From positions 1-64,000 of the forward strand of contig JAPYMA010001530.1 of the NCBI GenBank assembly GCA_035041965.1: DNA of 64,000 nucleotides, given 5' to 3'. Positions within the stretch are counted from its first letter, which is position 1, and each line of letters opens with the position of its first letter. Source of the DNA: Anisakis pegreffii. Taxonomy: Eukaryota; Nematoda; Chromadorea; Rhabditida; Anisakidae. Of the stretch, positions 14,369 through 24,740 are shown piece after piece. The notes under the pieces are model-generated. The model made no database searches and was not told the DNA's origin. It saw only the letters and a list, made by a program, of their open reading frames with translations. A program made the position numbers and the translations under genes.

Positions 14369-17300
14369 TTGCGTGAAAATATAATGATGATTTGCGGTCA
14401 ATGATGATTTACGCTTCTGAGAAACAACAGCAATGAAGGCCAGGATTGACTGCGTGAAGATTATTTCAAAAATTGAAACCCCACTGATTTAGAATTTCAT
14501 GTGAAGATTTGCGAAGGAGGCGATATTTGTTGACAATCTCGTTACCCAAATAAGACAATCGAAAAACTTATGGCTGAATTTAATCATATGATGACCGACT
14601 AGCCGACTGATACAAACGTTAACAAGGAATTGATTGAATACTTGAAACGAGCATGTTTGCTTGTGATAGTATAATGAAAAGTGCTGTGCAAAATCAATGG
14701 ATGATACTCAGCAATGCAGCTGTAACCGTTATTCAACACTTATCGATCAACCACTAAAACAACATCCATCAATTCACAGCTCATTCCACATCCATTGCCA
14801 GGCACTCGACCATATTCGATGAAATCAAGTCAGATCAAGCAATAATATTCTAAGACATCTCATCCCGTAAGTGTGACGTGGTCAACAATGTTAAGTAGAT
14901 GCCAACCTTAGAAAACCTTCATTATTTCAATTCAGCATGATTTTCCGAGCATTTACACTCCTGAAAACGCACCAAAAGAACAATTTTCACTGGAACTAAT
15001 GGGACTTGTTATTTTGCGATATACTGTTGAAGTGTTTTTTTTTTTTTGGAAGTACATGTGCGATTTGGTTATTGCGTTATCTTTTTGAGTTAGTGAAATT
15101 GAATAAAACTGCAAATTTTATTTAAAAAGTACTCAACTGCCATCATGAAAATTGCTGAAAAATTCACACAAAATAGTTGCAGATCAACTGCGAAACAATA
15201 TATCAACAGTGGTTGAGGTGGAAGCTGAGAAACTGCAACTGTAAGGGATCTGATTTATCGACTGCAATGATTCGTTAATTTTTATAAATAACTCCAAAGA
15301 CATGCTGGATTAAGATATTGGATTTGCAAAAACTTCTTCCTTGAGCAAGAACGACGACGCTTCGACACGAGAATACTGAAAACACTGGCTATACGAAAAG
15401 TAACTCTCGCTTTAAGCATAATTCCGTTTCAAATCAGTTGAACTGCTAATGAATCACGTCATTCCAGACCCTATCACTGAACAAAAATAAGGCACACCAT
15501 ATCAGATGCTATGAAACGACATCATACGTCAATAGCTCTCACCAAAGATGATGGCAAACTGAGGTGCAATTAAGATTTGCTACATCACGTCTACACCCAA
15601 TATAATTGAGCATTTCAATCGCATACAAAACAACACCACATATCACGATTCGTTCAATTACTTTATAACCGCACTCAATTAATTGCGTTCATTCAGAAAT
15701 TGTTGAAGTAAACTTTACGATCAACGCTTTTCAATAAACACCTATGAATAAATGAGGACTGATCAATAAAGATGACAATTAAATTAGAACAAAACGATAT
15801 CATATTTTGAATGAGCAAATTTCGACTTTTTCAGATAAAAAGTACAGATTCATCCGTCACGTTCAGCACTAAGAACAGAACACCAGTAATACTTATTATC
15901 AACAACAACAATAATGATGCTGGCTAATATTGGTAATAATATTGATCATGTAGATAATAGTAATAATAATAACCATATAAGTATAAATACGGATAGTTCT
16001 CAGAGAACTTTTCACAAATAATTCATCCTATCACTACCTGCAGGGAGTATTATGAGATCAAAACAAGCTAAGTAGTAATCAGACCCAAATAACTTCTCAT
16101 TCGAAAAACTAAACATGCGATTAACAAATCGAAAAGAAAAAAGATGAGGTGAGTCATCGCGTTAAGTTCTGAGTTGACTCATACTTCTAGCCACTCCATA
16201 AAAAATTGCAGTCGATTTCTAAGCAGTCAACAGAACAAAAGCAAAACGATACGATACTGTTCAACGCTTATGAAGATGTTCACTTTCATTCGCGGCAATC
16301 AATAGCCACAAGATTTAAGATGCATTATAAGTGATGTGTTAAAACAGCTTCAATATTTCCCAAATGGAATGCGACTGCTTTCAACGATGTGCGCAGTGAA
16401 GGATATGTTCATGGAAATTAATTCAATCTTAAGATTTGGAAAGCTCCCGTGCTATAAATTTGCCTGAGCTTCTCTAATATGATGACTGTTCAGTTCAAAA
16501 GATTCCAAACTTTGCATATTACCTTTACAAATACATCATTCACTGCGCACTTGACTAATCGTGACTGCTAAACGATGTGATGAAATGTTATCAGCTGAAA
16601 ATGAAAGCAACAAACCTGAAACTTGAATCAATGAACGACACACATCGATCACTACTGATTCGGCTGCCTTACTGCGCAGTGTGAGACGATCAACTTCGGC
16701 TTGAAACGCTTTGATGAGGGGAACAGCTACTTTGCGAACTGTCTGAAACATATTTCAGGTCAATCCAGTGACTATTTACCGCACAAATCAAACCGTGTAA
16801 TGTAATAATAACAAATAAATAGTCATTTTTAAAAATGCTTGAAGTTGCGGTAAAGAAAACGATTCAGAGTTGATGACAGAGTTCAAATGATTCTTGTGCA
16901 CTTCAATTGATAGACATGAGCAGTGCTCAAGTGTGCGATGCAATCAAGTTCTAAATGCCTAATGGCGAATAAACTCTCAGTACCGAAACATGTACAGAAC
17001 AGTGACAAAACTTTGAGAGATGTGATAGGAAACGGTCTTCTTTGATGCCTCAACTGCCCGAAACCACCAGTGAAGGACCAATGAATTGTTTATGAAGACA
17101 CTTCAGATGAAAGATGAACACTGAATGGAATGCAACTGATATGAGAAATGTCAAAAAGTAACTCCATTAACAAATGAAACAGATGAATGCAACAACAACA
17201 AGACGCAACCATCAAAAAGCAATCAACAAAATGAATAATCAATCGCACGATCAACCATTTCTGATGAGTGAGCCTAAGATACACTCGTAGTACACGTATC

Positions 17301-20300
17301 TATGAATGAAGCTCTTAGATCTAAACTTAACAATCAAATGAATTGATATCTGAATTTATTGGCATGTATTCTGATGACGATCGTTGCAGCATCTGATAAC
17401 AAGAGCATCTAGTTCAGATGGTGAGCGTACTGCTAGAGGAAGAGGATTAGGTCGGTTCTTTTAATAAGCTGAACGATGAATTTGTTATATATAGCGTGCA
17501 TATAGATAAAGCGAGGATGAAGGTGATCGTTATAGTGAAATCGATATCCATCAGTGGACGACAGATGGGATGGGATGGGATGGGAGGGAGGGGACGGGAC
17601 GGGACAAATGCAGACTACGATAGCATGGACTTATTTACAGATTGTTTGATCGAGAACATAACATAAGTAGTAACGATTAACATAGCACACAGACATGCAC
17701 AAACACACTCGTCCAATCACACAACAATCAGCACAAACCTAACGACTCTTGATCGATTTTATTTCGTGTTGACGACAAGAAGCACAACATGAATGAATCA
17801 CTGAAACATATTTCTAACACCAATCCTTTATCCACAGTTACGATACATCACAGTACTGTCATTATCACACTGCAAAAAGCAGCAAAAAACCCTTGTATTT
17901 ATGATGAACACTTTCAGACTAACATCTCTATTCCCAGTGGACGATGGTCATGTCTAGCATGATTTTTTGCAAAAGATGATGCGAGATTATCACTGCAACA
18001 GTGAGTAATGGAGATAGGAATAAATCTTATTGCTTATTGAACAGTGAATGATTTATTTGTAGCTGTTGACTGATTGAAAGAGACGCACGGACATCGGACA
18101 CACAGCCAGATATTTTGTGCAGACAAGGAGGTGATGATCACTGACAGAGGAGGTGACCGATTCAAGATTCCATAAGTGCAACCGAACTGATTGTGAGAAA
18201 TCGTTAGTGAATTCATTCGATAACAATTAATCGCTGACAGGAAATTGAAATTTAAACTTTTCGTTCTCTTTTCATAGCCGTTCAAGTTGAGTGCTGCACT
18301 ATCGTAGATATCTAGAGGATGAACGAGCACAATCGATATAATATGTACCATAGACGCAGTACCGTAATAAAATAAATTAATTGAGAATATGCAACGATCG
18401 AGATAGTCGAAAGAAGTGCAATGAAAGGAAATGAAACGAATCATCATCAATCGATTTCAAATGCAAATCCAAGTCGCCAGCAACACAAACCTACCTTATC
18501 ACTATTCTGACGAAATATCGCACTCTCCTCAATTAATCGTTTTTTGCACTGATCTCCATCGTCCTGACGTAATCCAATCGCTTTTACCTCCTCATTTAAA
18601 CGAATCTTCAATTTAAATTCATTCACAAAATTGCCTTTTACGACTTTATAATTGCCGACATAATCGTCCTTCAAAAATCATATCGATTACTGTTGATAAA
18701 TACATGAGAGTGTATTTCATAGATTCAACCTGCGCATTGCACTTTCATCCATGGAATCTTACGTGATATGATACGTGTGAAGTATCTACTGCATTTCATA
18801 AATTTAACAATTATTACTGCTCTACAAGAAATTCATAAAATAAATTTGAATTTCTCTTGTTTCAAGGTAAAAAATTACTCTATTGGAAAATAGGCGCACC
18901 CAGAAAGACGGAATTTCTCAAGAGAATGTGTGATCGTGGGAACGAATCCAGAATATTCATATAATTCATGGGGACATGGGCCACCCATCTTTGCATCCCT
19001 TCGTGGGACGGTGAATTGGTAGTGACGTCGCCGGGAGGACCTTATCATCTCCATTAAACAAGATCATGACGCCTAGTCCAGGGATTGGTCGAATCTGACC
19101 GTTGCTAATACATTTATCTAGAGTTCGGATGTGTTGTACAGCTTTGTGATAATTTGTTGTGAAAACGCATCACGCAAATCCGTCAAATGATCAATAATTC
19201 TGTTAACTTGAATAATTTCTAATTGATTGATTTGTTGCGTTGAATGCGTGTGTAATCGATGAATATTGAAAAAAGGCTCAATTACTTTGTTTTCGCGAAT
19301 GATTGTTCATTAAAGATATGCACACGCCAATCGCAGATCATTCCCTTGCAATTCTGTTTCGCAACGTTTTCTAATGAATCCTTCTGAGTGTTTCTTTCAA
19401 TGCATCAACTTCACTCCAACATCACCCAATAATAATTCACTGCACTTCATTTCAATTCACAATTAAAATACTACGCATGTTGCATTATTGTGTGCTATGG
19501 AACATTCAAAGAAATATGATGATAGTATGAATGCATTGTGAGGCATGTAAAAGAAGTGCTTCTCGATATTCATCAGTCACGATTGAGCATCGATTTCTTG
19601 GTTGTTTATGCATTCATTGCTTTATCGATGCATATCTGCGAAGAACACAAGAGTACAACAACAACAAGAGATGAATGACTAATATTGATCGATGGATGGA
19701 ATGTGCTGTGATGAAGTTGTGTATGGAAGAGGGTTGCTCGGCAGTGGTTCGTTGTTGAAATTAAATATATTGATCATCGAGAATACAAATTAGAATTTCA
19801 GCTGAACGAAAACTTCACCCAATTTGTTCGGTGACTATTGCTTGCAATACGGCATTGTGATTGATACTGATATGCGGTCGCAGTTGTCAATATCAATTCA
19901 TATTCGTGTCGTCAGTAAAACACATAACTGTCCTTAACAATTGATCAGTTTTGCGGATAAATGAGATGCTTGCTTCAGTTTTGCATTCACGCAACCGCTA
20001 TAGTTTCACAATATCCTGCTGGGCAGTTAATTTATAATCATTTATCATCCTCCCAGGATCTGATCCTAGAAGAGCATTTGATAGCAGATTATCGGTCCGC
20101 TTCTATTTGCCAATGCTTTGAAACATGTGTGATGAAGCATCACTTCCAATCACATACAATTCAATATAATCGGGCCGTACTGATCACTGTAATTCGGAAG
20201 GACCCGTAGAACTTTGAGGAATTAGTGCCGATACTTGAAAAATAGAGCACTCATTTGTACAAAATTCAGTGAAGTGATTCACTGACTATAGAATGTATAA

Positions 20301-21714
20301 ACTTTATTCGTCAATTTTTGATATCTTTTCGAGAATTAAAACGAATCAAAAAGTAATTGTTTTGGAACAAGCAAATTCATGAGACTAGTAATTAAACACA
20401 AAGGTGTAACTAAAGAACCGAGACAAAATCTAACAATCACCCAGCTCACACTCAGCCTAAACTTAAACCGTACCATGAGCCTTAGCATATGCTTAAGCCT
20501 TTGCCTAATTCAAACAGATGGGCCCAAATTGCATCTAGATAATTTCTGCAAGGTTTTACGGTTATCATCGTCGCATTTTCGGAAAGCTCCTAACCGCGTC
20601 AAACGGCTCCATTTTTTCACTGTTCTATAATAAGCAGCGTTTCATGGAAACAAGAAATGATTTTCGGAAGTTGAGTGGAAACGAACTGCAATCGCTAGTA
20701 TAAGCAAATTATGGTAATGGGCTTAGGCATGAGTACTTTGTTTTTGCATTGCCATTGAAACCATTGAATTATGCGAATTGTTCAAACATTTTTGCATTGA
20801 AAACATGACAATTTTATGCATGCATTTATTTCTTAAAGACGAATTTATATGATTAAAAATGATGTTGACTTTTACTGTCTTCTATTGAGCGGGTAGCAAC
20901 TTTTAGTCGATAGATGTACACTTCACGAAAATTTACTACCAAATGATTCTAATTACTATTTCCAGACGCAATGATCACTTCTTTATAATGAATGTTCCAG
21001 GACGGTTTGTGGGAAAGGAACTGAAGTGTGACAATGGCATACGCACGGAATTGGCTGCAGAAGCGATTTGATTTTATGAACAATGTGTAAGTTTGAAGCT
21101 GAACGTTTCAAACGATGTTTAGTATTTACGTTTTTTTTTGAAGTTAAAATCACGTTAAAATTAGTATTGTTGAAGTTAAGAAAACAAATATTAGTATTTA
21201 CGCGAGCATTTTCTTCTTGAAGTTAAAATCACTGAGTCAGACTAAAATCTAACGGCATGGAATGATCAATTCATCAGAGACAATTATCGGATCATGGTTA
21301 CCTAGCTGATACGACAATATTTTATTTGATACACGAAAAGCAATTTAAGGAGAACAGTTCATTGCAATCAGCCGTAGAAAATAGAGCACAATATCGATAC
21401 AAATTCACTTCTGAAAACATTCAACAGTAATAATTCTGTAGCGCTCACTTTTCACAACTTGATTTAATGTGCGAAGGTGAAACAAAAATCAACGTTCACA
21501 ATGTAAACGTTTCACCTGCAATACGTCTCGTCTCATACAACTCACTGCAAGCACTCCACTCGCACATTACAAACGTATTCGTTCCGTGCAGAATTTCTGC
21601 ACAGCAAGAGAAAACATCATGTCGACTAAAAACTACCTGCAAATTGTCCCAGTCAATCCTTGCCCAATGCTTTACAACCGCCTCGATTGAATCTGCTGTG
21701 CTTGGTGTCGTCAT
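1528..21714 (-). CDS. ceh-44: CUX-class cut/homeobox transcription factor with CASP-type coiled-coil N-terminus
   Basis: This is the CUX1/cut/ceh-44 family: a nuclear DNA-binding repressor/activator that shares its 5' exons with the Golgi coiled-coil protein CASP in other animals. Coding exons in transcript order are 21714-21637, 18605-18495, 16742-16616, 13879-13742, 13548-13481, 11080-10952, 10546-10421, 10115-9993, 9850-9669, 9265-9051, 7628-7450, 7294-6950, 6761-6618, 6211-6052, 5917-5766, 5601-5389, 5089-4979, ~4665-4396, 4307-4076, 3855-3710, 3262-3188, 2979-2638, 2466-2308, 2141-2055 and 1731-1528. Phases agree throughout and give about 1371 aa. The start is the ATG at 21714: exon 1 ([20 protein letters not shown]...) matches the CUX/CASP N-terminus containing YWKRFDLQQLQ. 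The acceptor of the 4665 exon is uncertain (4665 or 4671). A coiled-coil exon may be missing between 11080 and 13481, where vertebrate CUX1 has roughly 30 more residues. I see two cut repeats; vertebrates have three. Confidence 0.93.
1790..1852. repeat. Two-copy tandem duplication in the last CUX intron
   Basis: Two adjacent ~30-bp copies share GAGTGCAATAT(G/A)AATGTAAT and the following CATT. They differ by a few bases and one small indel. They lie in the intron 1732-2054. Confidence 0.85.
2308..2979 (-). other. CUX-type homeodomain
   Basis: The end of the exon 2979-2638 (basic PPKKAQ) and the whole exon 2466-2308 encode a homeodomain, about residues 1216-1275. The recognition helix is [17 protein letters not shown]. 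The WFHNYR signature is typical of the CUX class. Helix 2 reads [16 protein letters not shown]. The upstream part of exon 2979-2638 is Ser-rich linker. The two exons downstream (2141-2055 and 1731-1528) are low-complexity C-terminal tail ending ...IAAAKNA and stop. Confidence 0.95.
4076..4671 (-). other. Second cut repeat of the CUX gene
   Basis: The exons ~4665-4396 and 4307-4076 join at [20 protein letters not shown] to give a highly conserved cut repeat, about residues 949-1016. It contains [27 protein letters not shown] and [13 protein letters not shown]. The first of these exons starts with a Ser/Asn-rich linker. Its 5' edge is uncertain because an in-frame TGA just upstream forces a splice at one of two non-canonical acceptors: TTTAAG (exon from 4665) or TTGAAG (exon from 4671). 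Both keep the frame. Confidence 0.93.
6052..6761 (-). other. Cut repeat 1 of the CUX gene
   Basis: Two exons (6761-6618 and 6211-6052) encode a cut DNA-binding repeat, about residues 622-695. It begins [20 protein letters not shown], closely like vertebrate CR1 (MDTAEIARQVKEQL...NIGQRIFG). After the splice it continues [20 protein letters not shown] and then [16 protein letters not shown]. The GQRLF..., SQGS(V/L)S and KGREAF landmarks are all present. The stretch before SQGS (KYVMNQVVK) departs from the usual VLGL form, so this repeat is more diverged than the second. Confidence 0.92.
6286..6440. repeat. Degenerate tandem repeat in CUX intron 14/13 interval
   Basis: Several imperfect copies of a unit resembling CATGTGAAATACTTCATCAT and GTAAAATACTGATT follow each other between the two exons of cut repeat 1. 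Copies differ by substitutions and small deletions, so the array is old. It lies in the intron 6212-6617. Confidence 0.7.
11160..11345. repeat. TTCG/CGAA-rich dispersed repeat, copy A
   Basis: A ~185-bp stretch in CUX intron 5 is dense in TTCGAA, CGAATTTC and TTCGGT words and ends in three tandem ATCGGTC heptamers (about 11322-11341). The base composition differs from its flanks. A stretch of the same style occurs at 24480-24740, so both may be decayed copies of one dispersed repeat. Confidence 0.45.
14294..14364. repeat. (TA)n microsatellite
   Basis: About 71 bp of uninterrupted TA dinucleotide lies inside CUX intron 3 (13880-16615). It is seen directly in the sequence. It is likely polymorphic in length and able to extrude cruciforms. 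Confidence 0.98.
17567..17605 (+). repeat. G-rich GGGAT/GGGAC minisatellite (G-quadruplex candidate)
   Basis: A short array of GGGAT units passes into GGGAGGGAGGGGAC and GGGAC units. It has nine closely spaced runs of three or more G on the plus strand, which is the non-template strand relative to no known gene and the antisense strand of CUX intron 2. The run spacing meets the usual G-quadruplex pattern. Confidence 0.9.
18870..19140. repeat. Moderately GC-rich segment, possible old repeat, in CUX intron 1
   Basis: A segment of about 270 bp with clearly higher GC than the surrounding intron contains GACGTCGCCGGGAGGACC and a B-box-like GGTCGAATCTGACC near 19090. It could be a decayed tRNA-derived SINE or another repeat. 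I found no terminal repeats and no second copy in the window. Confidence 0.3.
20440..20515. repeat. Degenerate GCCTAA-like stretch (possible interstitial telomere-type repeat)
   Basis: Within CUX intron 1 there are several spaced GCCTAA/GCCTTA/GCTTAA/GCCTTT words, with a lone TTAGGC at about 20723. GCCTAA is the complement of the nematode telomere unit TTAGGC. The array is not tandem and chance cannot be excluded. Confidence 0.25.
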
Positions 21715-21745
21715 CGCTGATGCGAGGCGATAAGCACGACGACAC
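21637..21745 (-). other. CUX first coding exon and candidate trans-splice acceptor
   Basis: On the minus strand a TTTTTATAG acceptor-like sequence ends near 21746, about 30 nt upstream of the ATG at 21714. It fits either a cis-spliced 5' UTR exon or a nematode spliced-leader addition site. Exon 1 ends LQ|GTAGTT at 21637. The exon is separated from NDUFA8 by about 1.1 kb on the same strand, so a downstream operon position is possible. No spliced-leader RNA gene was seen in the window. Confidence 0.5.
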
Positions 21746-22841
21746 CTATAAAAAGAACCGATTTCAAATGATTTGTCAATACACGATCGAAACTTGGAAT
21801 TCGACCGATAGGTTTCATGCGTAAACTAACGATGAAAAATTAATTTCATGTCAGCGCTGAACTCAAGGTCAAACCTCCCGAATGAATCCTTCGTAACGAA
21901 ATCGAATTCACTCGAAATTATTCACCCGAAAACGATTGACTATTATTCAGAGAGCGAGACTGTGTACGACGACTAATGTAAACGTGGCAACCAAATTAGG
22001 GCATTCACTTGCTTTATGATGAATTGCCGTATAAACACGAACGAATTTTATCATATACTTAGAACGAGAAATTCTGCCATCAATACAGCACTATATCCGA
22101 CAGAAATGATATTCTCCTACTGTGCTCTTGTCTATAACGCAATATACCCGTCAAAATTGCTGAATTCGGAATGATACAACATCGAGAGCACGACCGGAAT
22201 CTCAACCATTCCTGCGATCTGCGCACGATCATTCTCTTGCTGCTTTTATTTTATAATGAAAGACGATATCGCATCTGATTTGTTCAAAACAAAAACAAAC
22301 ACAAACCAAATAACAACATTGTATCACAAAAATTTATTTCTAAATCACTGATGGAAACACAATGCACAAAGTGGTTGTTCTCGCATATTTAATGCACACA
22401 TTAACGATAAACAACTCGACGATAGGATATTCACGATGACTAAAGTAGAATTAAACAATCTGCTACACTCGGGATGAAGCATTTGGAACGAAAATGTTTT
22501 TGTCGTTTGAGTGACATAACGGGACAAAATGAGCACCTCGACAGGTCCTTTTTTACTCACAATCAGCTTAATAATCTGCATCCATTTATCGGTTCTCTCA
22601 GAAATTCATATTCCAAAAGAACAACTGCTTGGAATAAATTTTAAAAAACTGAGTGTTACAAAATGTAAAATAGAACCATTAAAAGTTACATCCCTCAAAA
22701 ACCAATGAATTTTTACAAATGAAATACACATTCAAGTTCCATTCACTCCGATCTCGCACAATTATTCCCGCTTAGAAAACAGAAAAAAGACTCTTCTGTC
22801 GTATGAAATAAGCAAATTAAGAGTTTACAATAACAATGAGC
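21746..22841. other. NDUFA8-CUX intergenic region
   Basis: About 1.1 kb lies between the NDUFA8 stop (22842) and the first CUX exon. It contains minus-strand AATAAA-like words near 22243 and 22332 that could end the NDUFA8 transcript. I see no further gene. The interval could hold a CUX promoter or be an intercistronic spacer. Confidence 0.5.
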
Positions 22842-24015
22842 CTAGTTTTCGAAGAAGTTCACACGCCAGTCGTTGAAGCGACGATAATCATTACGAAGAT
22901 GATAGTCCTCAGGTAATTCAGCCAACACCTTCGCCGCTTCTGCTTTATAGTCACGTATCTTCGCTTCTAAAAAAAAACATTCTTTTAGATGATTGACACC
23001 ATTTTAAATAATATATTCATCACTGCCAACTGAGTATAATCGCAAATCGAGAAGCATACTCAACTGGTTTACGACTGGTAAACTTGTATATGCTTTCATT
23101 TCATGCGATTGCAAATGCCACAGAGCACAATGTTAGATGAAGTGTAACAGTGAAGCAACAAACCTGGTTTGGCATGTTGTGATTCATGAACATGAAGTTT
23201 ACTGAAATAACCCAACTTAGGTCGTTCGATTTTCAGTTTGTCCTCCACACAATTGTCCACAAATCGTTGCTCTGCACGGCATCTGTACACACCGATGATG
23301 ATCATTAGATTTAATCAATGAGATGATTCAAGCACTGAATGATAATCACGCATTCAGTCTCATTTCACTTCAACTATTAGAAAATCGTTTAGAGTGCATT
23401 CATCGTTGTCTAATCAATATTGTTTCAGCATTACTATACTAATGTATTTTTGCTGTCCTAAATTACGCTAATTGTACGTAATTTCTAGATTTACCAACTG
23501 TTGCCAAAAATAAATCAGACTAAACTACTCACTTCGAGACGTATAATTTAGAACTGCCTTGATCAATACAATTTGCATAACGCTCCACTTCACTGGCACA
23601 CGATTTCTTGAGTGATTGAAGGAATCTAATACCACACGCAGTTACGGCTGCACCCTCTTTCAACGTTTTACGCGGATCTTCCAGCTCACTTCGACGTAAC
23701 ATAAACTCCTTGAAATTAATCACAAAAATAGTTACGAGCTGACATCGAATCCTTTTCACTACCATTCCAAAAAAGTGCTCTTAGTAAGGTAATTGCCTTC
23801 TGTTAGCAGTGCAGAACAACAAAAACTTTAATACTATACCAGTTCGAACTCGAGAACGAGAGAACCACTTTCTGAATAGTAACCTTGATTTCGTTTTCAC
23901 ATGCTCGATGCATATATGGTGCAACAGCTTTGAGGTACGGCGTTGAAAGTTTTATTTCATGTGGCACGACCAGTTCAGAATCATCTGGCATCTTTATATC
24001 ATTTGTGAGTGCCAT
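22842..24015 (-). CDS. NDUFA8: NADH:ubiquinone oxidoreductase subunit NDUFA8 (complex I)
   Basis: This is an accessory subunit of mitochondrial respiratory complex I, placed on the intermembrane-space side and normally folded by the Mia40 disulphide relay. Coding exons in transcript order are 24015-23884, 23708-23533, 23282-23164 and 22966-22842, with phases 0, 2 and 1 agreeing at the junctions. The product is 183 aa (human 172). Landmarks are VVPHEIKLSTPYLKAVAPYM, EFMLRRSELEDPRKTLKEG, CGIRFLQSLKKSC, YANCIDQGSSKLYVSKCRAE, FVDNCVEDKL and RPKLGYFSKLHVHE, all in the family's order. Oddly, the cysteine pair of the first CX9C motif (human MLC...RRC) is replaced by Arg and Thr, while the other cysteines are kept. 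The start is the only in-frame ATG in exon 1 that gives a family-length N-terminus. An acceptor-like TTATAG lies about 12 nt upstream of the ATG. The gene lies on the same strand as CUX and about 1.1 kb upstream of it. Confidence 0.95.
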
Positions 24016-24479
24016 TTTGATACGCCTATAAGATCGCTTACATAAAATAAAATCATCAATCGCAAATAACGAATAATTGGAACATGCTAAATGAAACAGT
24101 CCAGTCTTCACATTACAACCTTTAAAAACAAACACAACATGGAAGAACACTTTCATTTGATCATGTAATTGAATATTTACTGAACTGAATCAAAACATCA
24201 GCATCTCACGAGAAGACATACGGACAACACGAAATAATGCAAAGCGCACAAAATATCTGAATCGTCAACACATTCCCCTCACTAAACGAGTCTCAAACCC
24301 TCTCTGAATTCACTCCATAAAATTTCCAACGTCAACGTGCACCTTTTCATGCTGAAAGATTTGTGCACAAAGTGTACATAAAATCGCTCGTTGAAATAAA
24401 AGTGCTCAGTTCCGCCAACGAGTGTTGCAGATATCATTAACAAAGGCTGTCACTTTCGAACGAGTCATGACAACCGGTC

Positions 24480-24740
24480 AAGCTTTTGCACTGAGAACTT
24501 TTTTTTTTGGATTTTGATAATCGCCTAACTTCGATGATTTCGAAAATTTTCGGCCGGATTTCAACCAAAACATTCGAATTTCTCTCGGAATACCGAATTT
24601 CGGAATTTCAAAAAATATGTTCGGTTCGGTCCTGAACGAGCTTGTCTTAAAACAGTCTTTGAAAGTTTGGGTTCGGTTATCGTCACAATTTAACCATCAC
24701 TTCGGTTTTCACTATTTTAATAATTTAACCTTCGAACTGA
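24480..24740. repeat. TTCG/CGAA-rich dispersed repeat, copy B
   Basis: This intergenic stretch upstream of NDUFA8 begins with a T-run and is full of CGAATTTCGGAATTTC-, CGAAAATTTTCGG- and GGTTCGG-type words. It resembles the intronic stretch at 11160-11345. No protein is encoded. Confidence 0.45.

Larger units (their letters stand above)
9051..18605 (-). other. CASP-type coiled-coil region of the CUX gene (exons 2-10)
   Basis: Exons 2-10 encode heptad-rich coiled coil, about residues 27-432. Landmarks shared with CUX1/CASP are KKRLIEES (exon 2), [16 protein letters not shown] and RSKAAE (exon 3), [16 protein letters not shown] (exon 4), [14 protein letters not shown] (exon 5), [17 protein letters not shown] across the exon 9/10 junction, and [19 protein letters not shown] (exon 10). 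In vertebrates the CASP and CUX transcripts part company just after this last block. Here exon 10 ends in phase 1 and joins in frame to the exon at 7628, giving the CUX form. I could not find a convincing CASP-specific Golgi-membrane exon. Confidence 0.9.
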
